Shown in pieces: positions 1 to 5,343 of a DNA stretch of 5,569 nt (its first letter is position 1; every line of letters begins with the position of its first letter). The position numbers and the translations under genes were made by a program. The DNA comes from Sedimentisphaerales bacterium (lineage in GTDB: Bacteria > Planctomycetota > Phycisphaerae > Sedimentisphaerales > Anaerobacaceae). The notes beneath the pieces are model-generated. The model saw only the letters and a program-made list of their open reading frames with translations. It searched no databases and had not been told where the DNA came from. The stretch covers positions 1 to 5,569 of the forward strand of contig DAOVMB010000203.1 in NCBI GenBank assembly GCA_030630905.1, written 5' to 3'.

Positions 1-4
1 CAGC

Positions 5-454
5 TTAAATATCTTCGAGTTCGGCAAGAAAAGAGTCGGAGTCATCGAGTTCCAGCTCAGGGAAACTGCCGGATAAATCATTTGCAGGGGCCTTTTGTGC
101 GGGTGGTTTCTTAGGGGCCGGTGTTGTCTTTGGCTGTTGAGGGGGGACGATATTTTTAGGCTCTCCGTCAATCTGCAGCAGAAACGTAAGCGGCCCTATC
201 GTTATATAGTCACCTGCCTGAACTGTTGCCTCGCTGATACGATTGCCGTTAAGGAAAGTGCCGCCGTGCGATTCGAGATCACGGATTTTCAAAGACTCAT
301 TGTTCAGGCTCATCTGGCAATGCCTTCTGGAGACGACCATAAGGGGAATGCACAAGTCACAATCGTGACGTCGGCCAACTATCGTAATGCTGCTCGGCAA
401 GGAGAAATTCTTTTTTGAGCCGTCTTTTTTAAATAGAACTAAATTCACGTCCAC
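5..454 (-). CDS. Small FHA-domain protein with Pro/Ala/Lys linker and acidic tail
   Basis: Forkhead-associated (FHA) domains bind phosphothreonine peptides, so the product is probably a cytoplasmic phospho-dependent adaptor; its partner cannot be told from the sequence. Numbered from the GTG start (149 aa), the domain spans about 3-95. It shows the FHA signature: Gly27-Arg28, Ser42-Arg-Arg-His45, and GTFLNG ending at Asn69-Gly70. A low-complexity Pro/Ala/Lys linker (about 99-125) follows, then an Asp/Glu-rich tail (about 132-149). No signal peptide, membrane segment or kinase domain is visible. I chose GTG at 454 because AAGGAGG lies 8 nt upstream of it. An in-frame ATG at 475 would add seven residues, but has only a weak upstream GGTAA and would place the strong SD inside the coding sequence. 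The gene is divergent from thrS and has its own promoter. The domain is clear; the biological role is unknown. Confidence 0.88.
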   Translation of the reverse strand: MDVNLVLFKKDGSKKNFSLPSSITIVGRRHDCDLCIPLMVVSRRHCQMSLNNESLKIRDLESHGGTFLNGNRISEATVQAGDYITIGPLTFLLQIDGEPKNIVPPQQPKTTPAPKKPPAQKAPANDLSGSFPELELDDSDSFLAELEDI

Positions 455-462
455 TCTGGTTT

Positions 463-469
463 CCTCCTT
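463..469 (-). promoter_or_regulatory. Strong Shine-Dalgarno deciding the FHA gene start
   Basis: On the - strand this reads AAGGAGG, within TAAGGAGGAA. It is separated by 8 nt from the GTG at 454-452. It lies inside the longer reading frame that begins at ATG 475, which argues that GTG, not ATG, is the true start. Confidence 0.7.
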
Positions 470-499
470 ATTCATTTACGCTTTACCAAAGCTAATACT

Positions 500-528
500 A
501 TTATACCGGAAATATCGCTATATAGCAA
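500..528 (-). promoter_or_regulatory. Sigma70-type promoter for the FHA gene
   Basis: Read on the - strand: TTGCTA (528-523) as -35, a 17-nt spacer, and a perfect TATAAT (505-500) as -10. Transcription would begin near 493, giving a leader of about 39 nt to the preferred GTG start. A perfect 10-bp palindrome, GCTATATAGC (517-526), overlaps the -35 box. It could be an operator or simply AT-rich chance symmetry. Confidence 0.6.
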
Positions 529-551
529 CAAAAATCGGAAGATAAATAATG

Positions 552-580
552 TTGACAGATTTGGATTACTGGGTTAAATT
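552..580 (+). promoter_or_regulatory. Sigma70-type promoter for the thrS operon
   Basis: A perfect TTGACA (552-557) is followed by a 17-nt spacer and TAAATT (575-580), which matches TATAAT at four of six positions. Transcription would start near 587. The leader would be only about 56 nt to the thrS ATG, too short for a T-box or a large tRNA-like operator. The -35 box lies 23 bp from the -35 of the divergent FHA promoter, so the two may compete or share a regulator. Confidence 0.6.
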
Positions 581-642
581 CCCATTAGTTAACGCTAAAT
601 AAGGATCTGAGCATAGAAAGATTGGAAATACCGGATATATCT

Positions 643-2559
643 ATGGCAAAAGTTACGCTGCCCGACGGCAGCATATTAGAGATTACTGAGGGCGCGACGG
701 CGAAGCAACTGGCTGAAAAGATAGGGCCGGGACTCGCAAAAGCTGCCGTGGCCGCGAAGATAAATGGCCGATTAGTCGATTTATCCACGCCTCTCAACGG
801 CGAGGTTGCAGTTCAAATCATTACTCTACGAGACGATGAAGGCCTTGAAGTGATGCGGCATAGCTGCGCACATATCATGGCCGAAGCGATATGCAGCATT
901 TGGCCTGAAACGAAACTGGTTTATGGCCCGACGGTCGAAGACGGATTCTACTATGACGTAGATCTTGATGAGCCGATTCGGCCGAGCGATTTCGAGCGCA
1001 TTGAAAAGAAAATGGCCGAAATCATTAAAGCCGACAAGCCGTTTGCTCGCAAGGAAATGACCAGGGCCGAGGCCGCCCGGAAGCTGACGGGCGATAAATA
1101 TAAGACCGACAATATAAGCCACGCAGACAGTGACATTATTAGTTTTTATATGCACGGAGACGGCTTCGAGGATTTGTGCCGGGGCCCGCACGTGCCCAGC
1201 ACGGGAAAAGTAGGAATCGCCAAGGTCATGTCCGTCGCGGGCGCTTATTGGCATGGCGACCCGACGCAAAAAATGCTCCAGAGGATCTATGGCACTGCCT
1301 GGCCGACCAAAAAAGATCTTGACGATTATCTGCAGAGATTGGAAGAAGCGAAAAAACGGGACCACCGTGTTCTTGGCAAACGATTGGACCTGTTTAGTTT
1401 CAACGCAGCCGGCCCCGGCTTTGCGTTCGTTCACCCGAAAGGCATGATTATCTGGAACGCCATCGTGGATTTCTGGCGCAACGTTCATGATCGATACGGG
1501 TATGAGGAAATACGTACGCCGATCATTCTCAACGAGGAGCTCTGGCATAAGAGCGGCCACTGGGACAATTACAAAGAGAATATGTACTTCACTAATTTCG
1601 ATAATACGAACTTCGCTATCAAGCCGATGAATTGCCCCGGCGGATGTCTGGTTTACAAGACCCGGCAGCATTCGTATCGCGAATTTCCGATGCGCGTTGC
1701 CGAGCTGGGCCTGGTGCATCGGCACGAGGCAAGCGGTGTCATGCACGGGCTTTTCAGGGTTAGGCAGTTCACTCAGGACGATGCCCATATCTTCTGTACG
1801 CCCGATCAGATCGAGGCCGAGATCATTGGAGTCATCGAACTGACTTTCGAGATATATCAGGCGTTCGGGTTCGAAGATTTTCACATCGAACTGTCCACCA
1901 AGCCCGATAAGCATATCGGCTCGGATGAAATTTGGGAGACGGCTACAAACGCCCTCGAGGGCGCCCTCAAGCAGAAAAAAATCGATTACAAAATCAACGA
2001 GGGCGATGGCGCGTTTTATGGTCCGAAGATTGATTTTCACATAAGAGACTGCCTTAAAAGATCCTGGCAGCTCGGCACGATTCAACTGGACTTTTCCATG
2101 CCGGAGCGATTCGGCCTGGCCTATACTGACAAGGATAATATCGAAAAGACGCCGGTTATGATTCACCGGGCCGTTTTGGGTTCTTTCGAGCGTTTTATCG
2201 GCATTCTAATAGAACACTATGGTGCTAATTTCCCGCTTTGGCTCTCACCGGAGCAGGCGAGAATACTTCCGATAAGCGAAAAAAGCAATGACTACGCGAG
2301 CCAGGTTGAGCGAAAGCTGAAAGATTCTAATCTGCGCTGCGGCACAGATAACTCGGACGAGAAGATAGGCGCCAAAATCGCCAAGGCCCACGGTGAAAAG
2401 CTGCCCTACATGCTGGTGGTCGGCCCGAAGGAAGCCGAGGCCGGCACCGTCAACGTTAGAATCCGAGGGATCACAGAGAATAAAACCGTTGAGATTGACG
2501 ATTTTTTAAGGAATGTCAGAAATAAAATAGCCGATAAAAAAATTGATTTGGCGTTATGA
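643..2559 (+). CDS. thrS: Threonyl-tRNA synthetase
   Basis: Class II synthetase charging tRNA(Thr) with threonine in the cytoplasm. The 638-aa product is close to the E. coli length (642) and collinear with it. Domains in order: TGS (about 1-62, beginning MAKVTLPDGS); N2 editing domain with H73xxxH77 and C179-R-G-P-H183, which hydrolyses Ser-tRNA(Thr); catalytic core (about 245-535); C-terminal anticodon-binding domain (about 536-638). The catalytic zinc ligands appear as C331 (KPMNCPGG), H382 (DDAHIF) and H508 (MIHRAVLGS). The motif 2 arginine is R360 and motif 3 is around GSFERFIG. Nothing essential is missing. I chose ATG 643 because it aligns with the family N-terminus, but its SD is weak (GGA, 7 nt away). 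In-frame TTG 622 and ATA 613 are alternatives; the best SD (AAGGA, 601-605) sits 7 nt before ATA 613. First gene of the operon. Confidence 0.97.
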   Translation: MAKVTLPDGSILEITEGATAKQLAEKIGPGLAKAAVAAKINGRLVDLSTPLNGEVAVQIITLRDDEGLEVMRHSCAHIMAEAICSIWPETKLVYGPTVEDGFYYDVDLDEPIRPSDFERIEKKMAEIIKADKPFARKEMTRAEAARKLTGDKYKTDNISHADSDIISFYMHGDGFEDLCRGPHVPSTGKVGIAKVMSVAGAYWHGDPTQKMLQRIYGTAWPTKKDLDDYLQRLEEAKKRDHRVLGKRLDLFSFNAAGPGFAFVHPKGMIIWNAIVDFWRNVHDRYGYEEIRTPIILNEELWHKSGHWDNYKENMYFTNFDNTNFAIKPMNCPGGCLVYKTRQHSYREFPMRVAELGLVHRHEASGVMHGLFRVRQFTQDDAHIFCTPDQIEAEIIGVIELTFEIYQAFGFEDFHIELSTKPDKHIGSDEIWETATNALEGALKQKKIDYKINEGDGAFYGPKIDFHIRDCLKRSWQLGTIQLDFSMPERFGLAYTDKDNIEKTPVMIHRAVLGSFERFIGILIEHYGANFPLWLSPEQARILPISEKSNDYASQVERKLKDSNLRCGTDNSDEKIGAKIAKAHGEKLPYMLVVGPKEAEAGTVNVRIRGITENKTVEIDDFLRNVRNKIADKKIDLAL

Positions 2560-2571
2560 GATTTATCAGTT

Positions 2572-2586
2572 ACAATCAGCGATTGT
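2572..2586 (+). other. Small hairpin in the thrS-infC spacer
   Basis: ACAATC, loop AGC, then GATTGT gives a perfect 6-bp stem, extendable outward by a U-G and a U-A pair. No U-tract follows, so it is not a typical intrinsic terminator. It lies 12 nt after the thrS stop and could stabilise or separate transcript segments; no function can be assigned. Confidence 0.4.
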
Positions 2587-2636
2587 GAATTGAATTAAGG
2601 ATAGTCATTTAAGGATTTATTTCTTTATAGAAAGGT

Positions 2637-2643
2637 AAGGTGA
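2637..2643 (+). promoter_or_regulatory. Shine-Dalgarno placing the infC start at ATA
   Basis: AAGGTGA matches the anti-SD well and lies 6 nt before ATA 2650. Its last three bases are an in-frame TGA stop (2641-2643), so the infC start must lie between here and ATG 2755. No ATG, GTG or TTG codon exists in frame in that interval. Confidence 0.65.
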
Positions 2644-2649
2644 CGCACG

Positions 2650-3165
2650 ATAAGTAAAAGAGGATTAAAGGTAAATGGGGGAGTAAAGGCCAAATTAGTC
2701 AGGCTGATTGACGGAGAAAACAATCAGGTTGGGGTCGTAGATATACATGAGGCGATGTCCAGGGCGCGTGATGCCGAACTTGACCTTGTAGAGGTTGCCC
2801 CTACGAGCGACCCGCCGGTTTGCCGCATAATGGATTACGGCAAGTGGTTGTATGAGCAAAAGCGCAAGACTCGCGAGGCTCATAAGAAAAGCTCCCGTCA
2901 TACCGCAACACTAAAGGAAATCAGACTTAGGCCTGAAACCGACAAGCGAGACCTGGAAATGAAGCTCAATCACGGGCGTGAGTTTCTGGAAAAAGGCCAT
3001 AAAGTACAATTCACAATGTTCTTTCGCGGACGCCAGATGCTGCACCGAGATCGCGGCTATGCAGTACTCGAGGAGATTACCGAATCGTTGCAGGATATGG
3101 CGAAGATCGAACGGCCGGCAAGAATGGCTCACAGGCGGATGACTTTATTGCTTGTCCCAAAATAG
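2650..3165 (+). CDS. infC: Translation initiation factor IF-3, non-canonical ATA start
   Basis: IF3 binds the 30S subunit, blocks 50S joining and checks the start codon and initiator tRNA. Read from ATA 2650 the product is 171 aa, a normal IF3 length. The N-domain (about 1-65) contains VRLID, GVVDIHEAM, LDLVEVAPTSDPPVCRIMDYGK (44-65). A basic linker (about 66-87) precedes the C-domain (about 88-171), with KEIRLRP, FRGRQM (125-130) and the C-terminal LLLVPK. The first in-frame ATG (2755) would delete 35 residues, including the VRLID and GVVD strands of the N-domain. Only ATA 2650 and ACG 2647 are plausible starts behind the SD at 2637-2643. IF3 is known to discriminate against AUU/AUC/AUA starts, and E. 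coli infC uses AUU for autorepression, so this start suggests the same control. Lies 90 bp after thrS. Confidence 0.95.
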   Translation: MSKRGLKVNGGVKAKLVRLIDGENNQVGVVDIHEAMSRARDAELDLVEVAPTSDPPVCRIMDYGKWLYEQKRKTREAHKKSSRHTATLKEIRLRPETDKRDLEMKLNHGREFLEKGHKVQFTMFFRGRQMLHRDRGYAVLEEITESLQDMAKIERPARMAHRRMTLLLVPK

Positions 3166-3354
3166 CTAACTATCAGGACATTTCGCTTGTCCCGGCACAG
3201 GTTTTCTCACATTTCTGATCATCTGGTCATAATCAAAGCCAATTTCGAAACGTTACCGGGGTGTTTCGGCTCGGGTGCTTGTTTTTAGCTGGTTGAGATG
3301 AAAAGTTCCGAAGAAGGATTTTCCTGTTTTTTTTCGAGAAAATGGGTTATGATA

Positions 3355-3383
3355 TTGAACTGATGCGGAAAATAGCGTAAACT
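3355..3383 (+). promoter_or_regulatory. Candidate internal promoter upstream of rpmI
   Basis: TTGAAC (3355-3360), a 17-nt spacer and TAAACT (3378-3383) each match the sigma70 consensus at four of six positions. Transcription would begin near 3390 and include the imperfect stem at 3404-3441 as a leader of about 89 nt. Moderate matches of this kind occur by chance in AT-rich spacers. Confidence 0.35.
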
Positions 3384-3403
3384 AATGAACTTATATTTTC
3401 TTA

Positions 3404-3441
3404 GCACCGAAAATGTTGTTAATAAATAGCTTTTTCGATGC
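3404..3441 (+). other. Imperfect 10-bp stem-loop in the rpmI leader
   Basis: GCACCGAAAA (3404-3413) pairs with TTTTCGATGC (3432-3441) at nine of ten positions, with one C-A mismatch, around an 18-nt A/T-rich loop. It ends 37 nt before the rpmI ATG. No U-tract follows, so it reads as a leader structure, not a terminator. It is a candidate for a regulatory protein-binding site. Confidence 0.45.
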
Positions 3442-3478
3442 GTGAAGTCGGATATATTCTATTAAGGGAAATAGTTAA

Positions 3479-3673
3479 ATGCCTAAACAGAAGAGCCATA
3501 AAGGATTGAGCAAAAGAGTCAAGGTTACCGCTACCGGCAAGGTCAAACGCAAACGCACCGGTGGCGGGCATCTAATGAGTGGTAAAAACGCCAAACGCCG
3601 AAGGCGCGTCAGCAGCATGGATGTTGTGAGCACTAAAATGGCTGAAACAGCAAAGATTAAACTCTGCAAATAG
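3479..3673 (+). CDS. rpmI: 50S ribosomal protein L35
   Basis: L35 (bL35) is a small structural protein of the large ribosomal subunit. The 64-aa product is of normal family length and very basic. It has the family pattern MPKQKSHKG at the start, then KR-K-T-GK-KRKR, a central GGGH and a KNAKRRRR stretch at about 36-43. It starts at ATG 3479 with SD AAGGGA 9 nt upstream. It sits between infC and rplT as in most bacteria, but is separated from infC by 313 bp, far more than usual, and from rplT by 125 bp. The spacing suggests separate control of the ribosomal-protein part of the operon. In E. coli translation of rpmI and rplT is coupled and repressed by L20; coupling is unlikely here given the 125-bp gap. 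Confidence 0.95.
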   Translation: MPKQKSHKGLSKRVKVTATGKVKRKRTGGGHLMSGKNAKRRRRVSSMDVVSTKMAETAKIKLCK

Positions 3674-3689
3674 AGATACAGTGAAAAAA

Positions 3690-3725
3690 TATTCAATAGA
3701 AAATAGTCAATAATCAATTGAATAG
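3690..3725 (+). repeat. Degenerate 7-bp repeat array in the rpmI-rplT spacer
   Basis: Consecutive heptads read ATTCAAT, AGAAAAT, AGTCAAT, AATCAAT (3691-3718), consensus roughly ARTCAAT. The array is bounded by an 8-bp perfect inverted repeat, TATTCAAT (3690-3697) and ATTGAATA (3717-3724). It begins 17 nt after the rpmI stop. Its unit differs in sequence, but not in length, from the array before pheS. Confidence 0.5.
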
Positions 3726-3798
3726 GCTTGCTTCTCGGCTCTCATTCAGCTGCCGCCAGCGGGTCATAAAAATCAATAAATTTCAAAGGAAAGCTGAA

Positions 3799-4155
3799 AT
3801 GCCAAGAGTTAGAAAAGGCGCTGCAAGACGCCAGGCAAAAAAACGAGTCCTCAAAGCAGTAAAAGGCCACCGCGGTTCCGCCGGCCGGCTGTATCGGCTG
3901 GCCAAAGAAGCCGGTGTACGGGCGGCAGTCAACGCTCGAATCGACAGAAAACGCCGAAAACGCGATTTCCGGGGCCTATGGATTACCCGATTAAGCGCAG
4001 CATGCCGGCAGCGGGGCGTCAGATACAGTGAATTCATTAACGGCTGTAAAAAGGCGAATATTGCCCTGAATCGGAAAATGCTGAGCGAAATTGCCATTGA
4101 CGACCCGAAGGCCTTTGACGCGATTGTCGAAGCTGCAAAAGACCCGATAAAATAG
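3799..4155 (+). CDS. rplT: 50S ribosomal protein L20
   Basis: L20 (bL20) binds 23S rRNA early in 50S assembly and, in studied bacteria, represses its own operon by binding leader RNA. The 118-aa product equals the E. coli length and aligns throughout. It has a long basic N-terminal extension with RVRKGAARRQAKKRVLKAVKGHRG, the RKRRKRDFRGLWITR block at about 52-66, and the YSEFINGCKKANIALNRKML globular part at about 79-98. I chose ATG 3799 because AAGGA lies 8 nt upstream (3786-3790) and the family starts at MPRV or MARV. An in-frame TTG at 3718 would add 27 unrelated residues and start inside a repeat array, so I reject it. Fourth gene of the operon, followed 68 bp later by pheS. Confidence 0.97.
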   Translation: MPRVRKGAARRQAKKRVLKAVKGHRGSAGRLYRLAKEAGVRAAVNARIDRKRRKRDFRGLWITRLSAACRQRGVRYSEFINGCKKANIALNRKMLSEIAIDDPKAFDAIVEAAKDPIK

Positions 4156-4156
4156 A

Positions 4157-4220
4157 GAATCGTAAGTTGGGCCTTGTGTCACGATTCACGACATACGATA
4201 TACGACATACGATATACGAG
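4157..4220 (+). repeat. 7-bp tandem repeat array abutting the pheS start
   Basis: Heptads in perfect phase read ACGATTC (4181), ACGACAT (4188), ACGATAT (4195), ACGACAT (4202), ACGATAT (4209), then partial ACGAG (4216-4220). Within this ACGACATACGATAT forms an exact 14-bp repeat twice (4188-4215). The first heptad is also the right arm of a perfect 7-bp inverted repeat with GAATCGT (4157-4163), across a 17-nt loop. The array ends 3 nt before the pheS ATG and fills the place where an SD would be. Confidence 0.8.
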
Positions 4221-4223
4221 TAA

Positions 4224-5213
4224 ATGCTTGAGCAATTTGAAAAAACCGGCGAAGAAGCTCTTGCTGAGCTGCAAAAGATTACCGACCTTGCCGCTCTGGA
4301 GGAATTCCGTATAAAGTATCTGGGCCGCAAAGGGCAGGTTACACAAATGCTCAGCCAGATCGGAAAGTTTCCGCCCGAGGAAAAGCCAAAGGCCGGTCAG
4401 CTTGCCAACAAGGTTAAAAAAGATGTAACCACCGCGTTCGAAGAGGCGAAAAACGCTCTTCATGCGCAGCAGGGCAAACCAAAGGAACTGGTAGATGTCA
4501 CTCTGCCGGGCATACCCGTCGGGATCGGCAGGACGCACGTCATTACGCAGACCTTAGGTGAACTGCTGGAAATATTCGGCCGAATGGGTTTCGGCGTCGT
4601 TTACGGCCCCGAGGTCGAGGATGATTGGCATAATTTCATAGCTCTGAATATCGGCCCCGAACATCCGGCGAGGGATCCTTCGGATAACTTCTATGTTTCC
4701 GATGACACCCTGCTGCGGAGCCAGACTTCGACGATCCAGATTCGCGTGATGGAGCGCACGAAGCCCCCCATTCGGGTTGTCGCGCCGGGGCGGGTCTATC
4801 GCCCTGACACCGTCGATGCGACACACATGTATATGTTCCATCAGCTCGAAGCCCTCGTTGTCGATGAGGGTGTCAGCATGGTCGATATGAAGACCACTAT
4901 CGAGCAGTTTATCCATACCTTTTTCGGCCCCGATACGAAATGGCGATTCCGGCCGAGCTTCTTTCCCTTCACCGAGCCAAGTGCCGAGGTCGATTTGCTG
5001 CTGAAAAACAAAAGCGGCGAAGAAAGCTGGGTCGAGATGGGCGGCTGCGGCATGGTTGATCCGAATGTATTCGACGCCGTCGGAATCGACAGCGAAAAAT
5101 ACACTGGCTGGGCCTTCGGTTTCGGCATAGAACGCCTCGCCATGCGAAAGTACGGCATAACCGACATCCGCCTGCTATTCGAAAACGACCTGCGCTTCCT
5201 GAGCCAATTCTAA
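4224..5213 (+). CDS. pheS: Phenylalanyl-tRNA synthetase alpha subunit
   Basis: Catalytic subunit of the (alpha-beta)2 class II enzyme that charges tRNA(Phe). The 329-aa product matches the E. coli length (327). An N-terminal coiled-coil arm that binds tRNA covers about 1-85, with KYLGRKGQVT at 31-40. The catalytic domain follows: VYGPEVEDDWHNFIALN (126-142), HPARD, the motif 2 block APGRVYRPD (187-195) and MFHQLEAL (204-211), FRPSFFPFTEPSAEVD (242-257) that shapes the phenylalanine pocket, and motif 3 around GFGIERLAMRKYG (299-311). The C-terminus FENDLRFLSQF is typical. ATG 4224 gives the family N-terminus but has no real SD; the bases upstream are a heptad repeat array. pheT, normally adjacent, does not follow: a candidate terminator and an arfB-like gene come next, so the beta subunit must be encoded elsewhere. 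Confidence 0.97.
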   Translation: MLEQFEKTGEEALAELQKITDLAALEEFRIKYLGRKGQVTQMLSQIGKFPPEEKPKAGQLANKVKKDVTTAFEEAKNALHAQQGKPKELVDVTLPGIPVGIGRTHVITQTLGELLEIFGRMGFGVVYGPEVEDDWHNFIALNIGPEHPARDPSDNFYVSDDTLLRSQTSTIQIRVMERTKPPIRVVAPGRVYRPDTVDATHMYMFHQLEALVVDEGVSMVDMKTTIEQFIHTFFGPDTKWRFRPSFFPFTEPSAEVDLLLKNKSGEESWVEMGGCGMVDPNVFDAVGIDSEKYTGWAFGFGIERLAMRKYGITDIRLLFENDLRFLSQF

Positions 5214-5231
5214 TTTCTCCGGATTTTGAGT

Positions 5232-5254
5232 CTGCGACAGGGCGCAGGATTTTT
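5232..5254 (+). terminator. Candidate intrinsic terminator after pheS
   Basis: CTGCG (5232-5236), loop ACAGGG, CGCAG (5243-5247), then GA and T5 (5250-5254). The 5-bp GC-rich stem can be extended by a U-G pair. It begins 19 nt after the pheS stop and would end the operon. The short stem and short U-tract make it modest in strength. Confidence 0.5.
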
Positions 5255-5343
5255 ATGACGCTAAGTTTTGCCGCAATGGCGGTAGGCTGCATTATTTTAC
5301 GGAATCGTCCAGTGGCAAGCCGAGTAGTTTAGAGACAGATACG

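Larger units (their letters stand above)
3166..3478 (+). promoter_or_regulatory. Long structured infC-rpmI spacer, candidate L35/L20 leader
   Basis: This 313-base stretch has no convincing gene. It holds, in order: a GGACA/TGTCC hairpin (3176-3192); a CGAAAC/GTTTCG hairpin (3246-3268, 11-nt loop); a T8 tract (3327-3334) after a weak stem AGGA-TTT-TCCT (3315-3325); a candidate promoter (3355-3383); a 10-bp imperfect stem (3404-3441); and the rpmI SD, AAGGGA (3464-3469), 9 nt before the ATG. In E. coli and Bacillus, L20 represses this operon by binding RNA structures ahead of its genes, so an autoregulatory leader is a reasonable inference. I cannot confirm resemblance to the L20-binding site of 23S rRNA by eye. 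Confidence 0.45.

Noticed and set aside
826..2166. 446-aa open frame on the - strand inside thrS
   Set aside because: It lies wholly antisense to a well-conserved synthetase and shows no recognisable domain; it is a by-product of codon use in thrS.
2755..2757. ATG 2755 as the infC start
   Set aside because: It would remove conserved IF3 N-domain strands and has no SD; the open frame upstream encodes the missing part.
3315..3334. Intrinsic terminator before rpmI (AGGA-TTT-TCCT then T8)
   Set aside because: The stem is only 4 bp and A/T-poor pairing cannot be extended cleanly, so I list it only as part of the leader description.
3718..3798. 27-residue N-terminal extension of L20 from TTG 3718
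   Set aside because: It lacks an SD, starts in a repeat array, and L20 proteins begin at the MPRV position, where ATG 3799 has AAGGA 8 nt upstream.
4037..4330. - strand open frame across the rplT-pheS junction
   Set aside because: It overlaps two conserved genes and the repeat array in antisense and encodes nothing recognisable.
5269..5284. Hairpin TGCCGC-AATG-GCGGTA as a second terminator after pheS
   Set aside because: No U-tract directly follows; the nearest T-rich bases are about 8 nt away.
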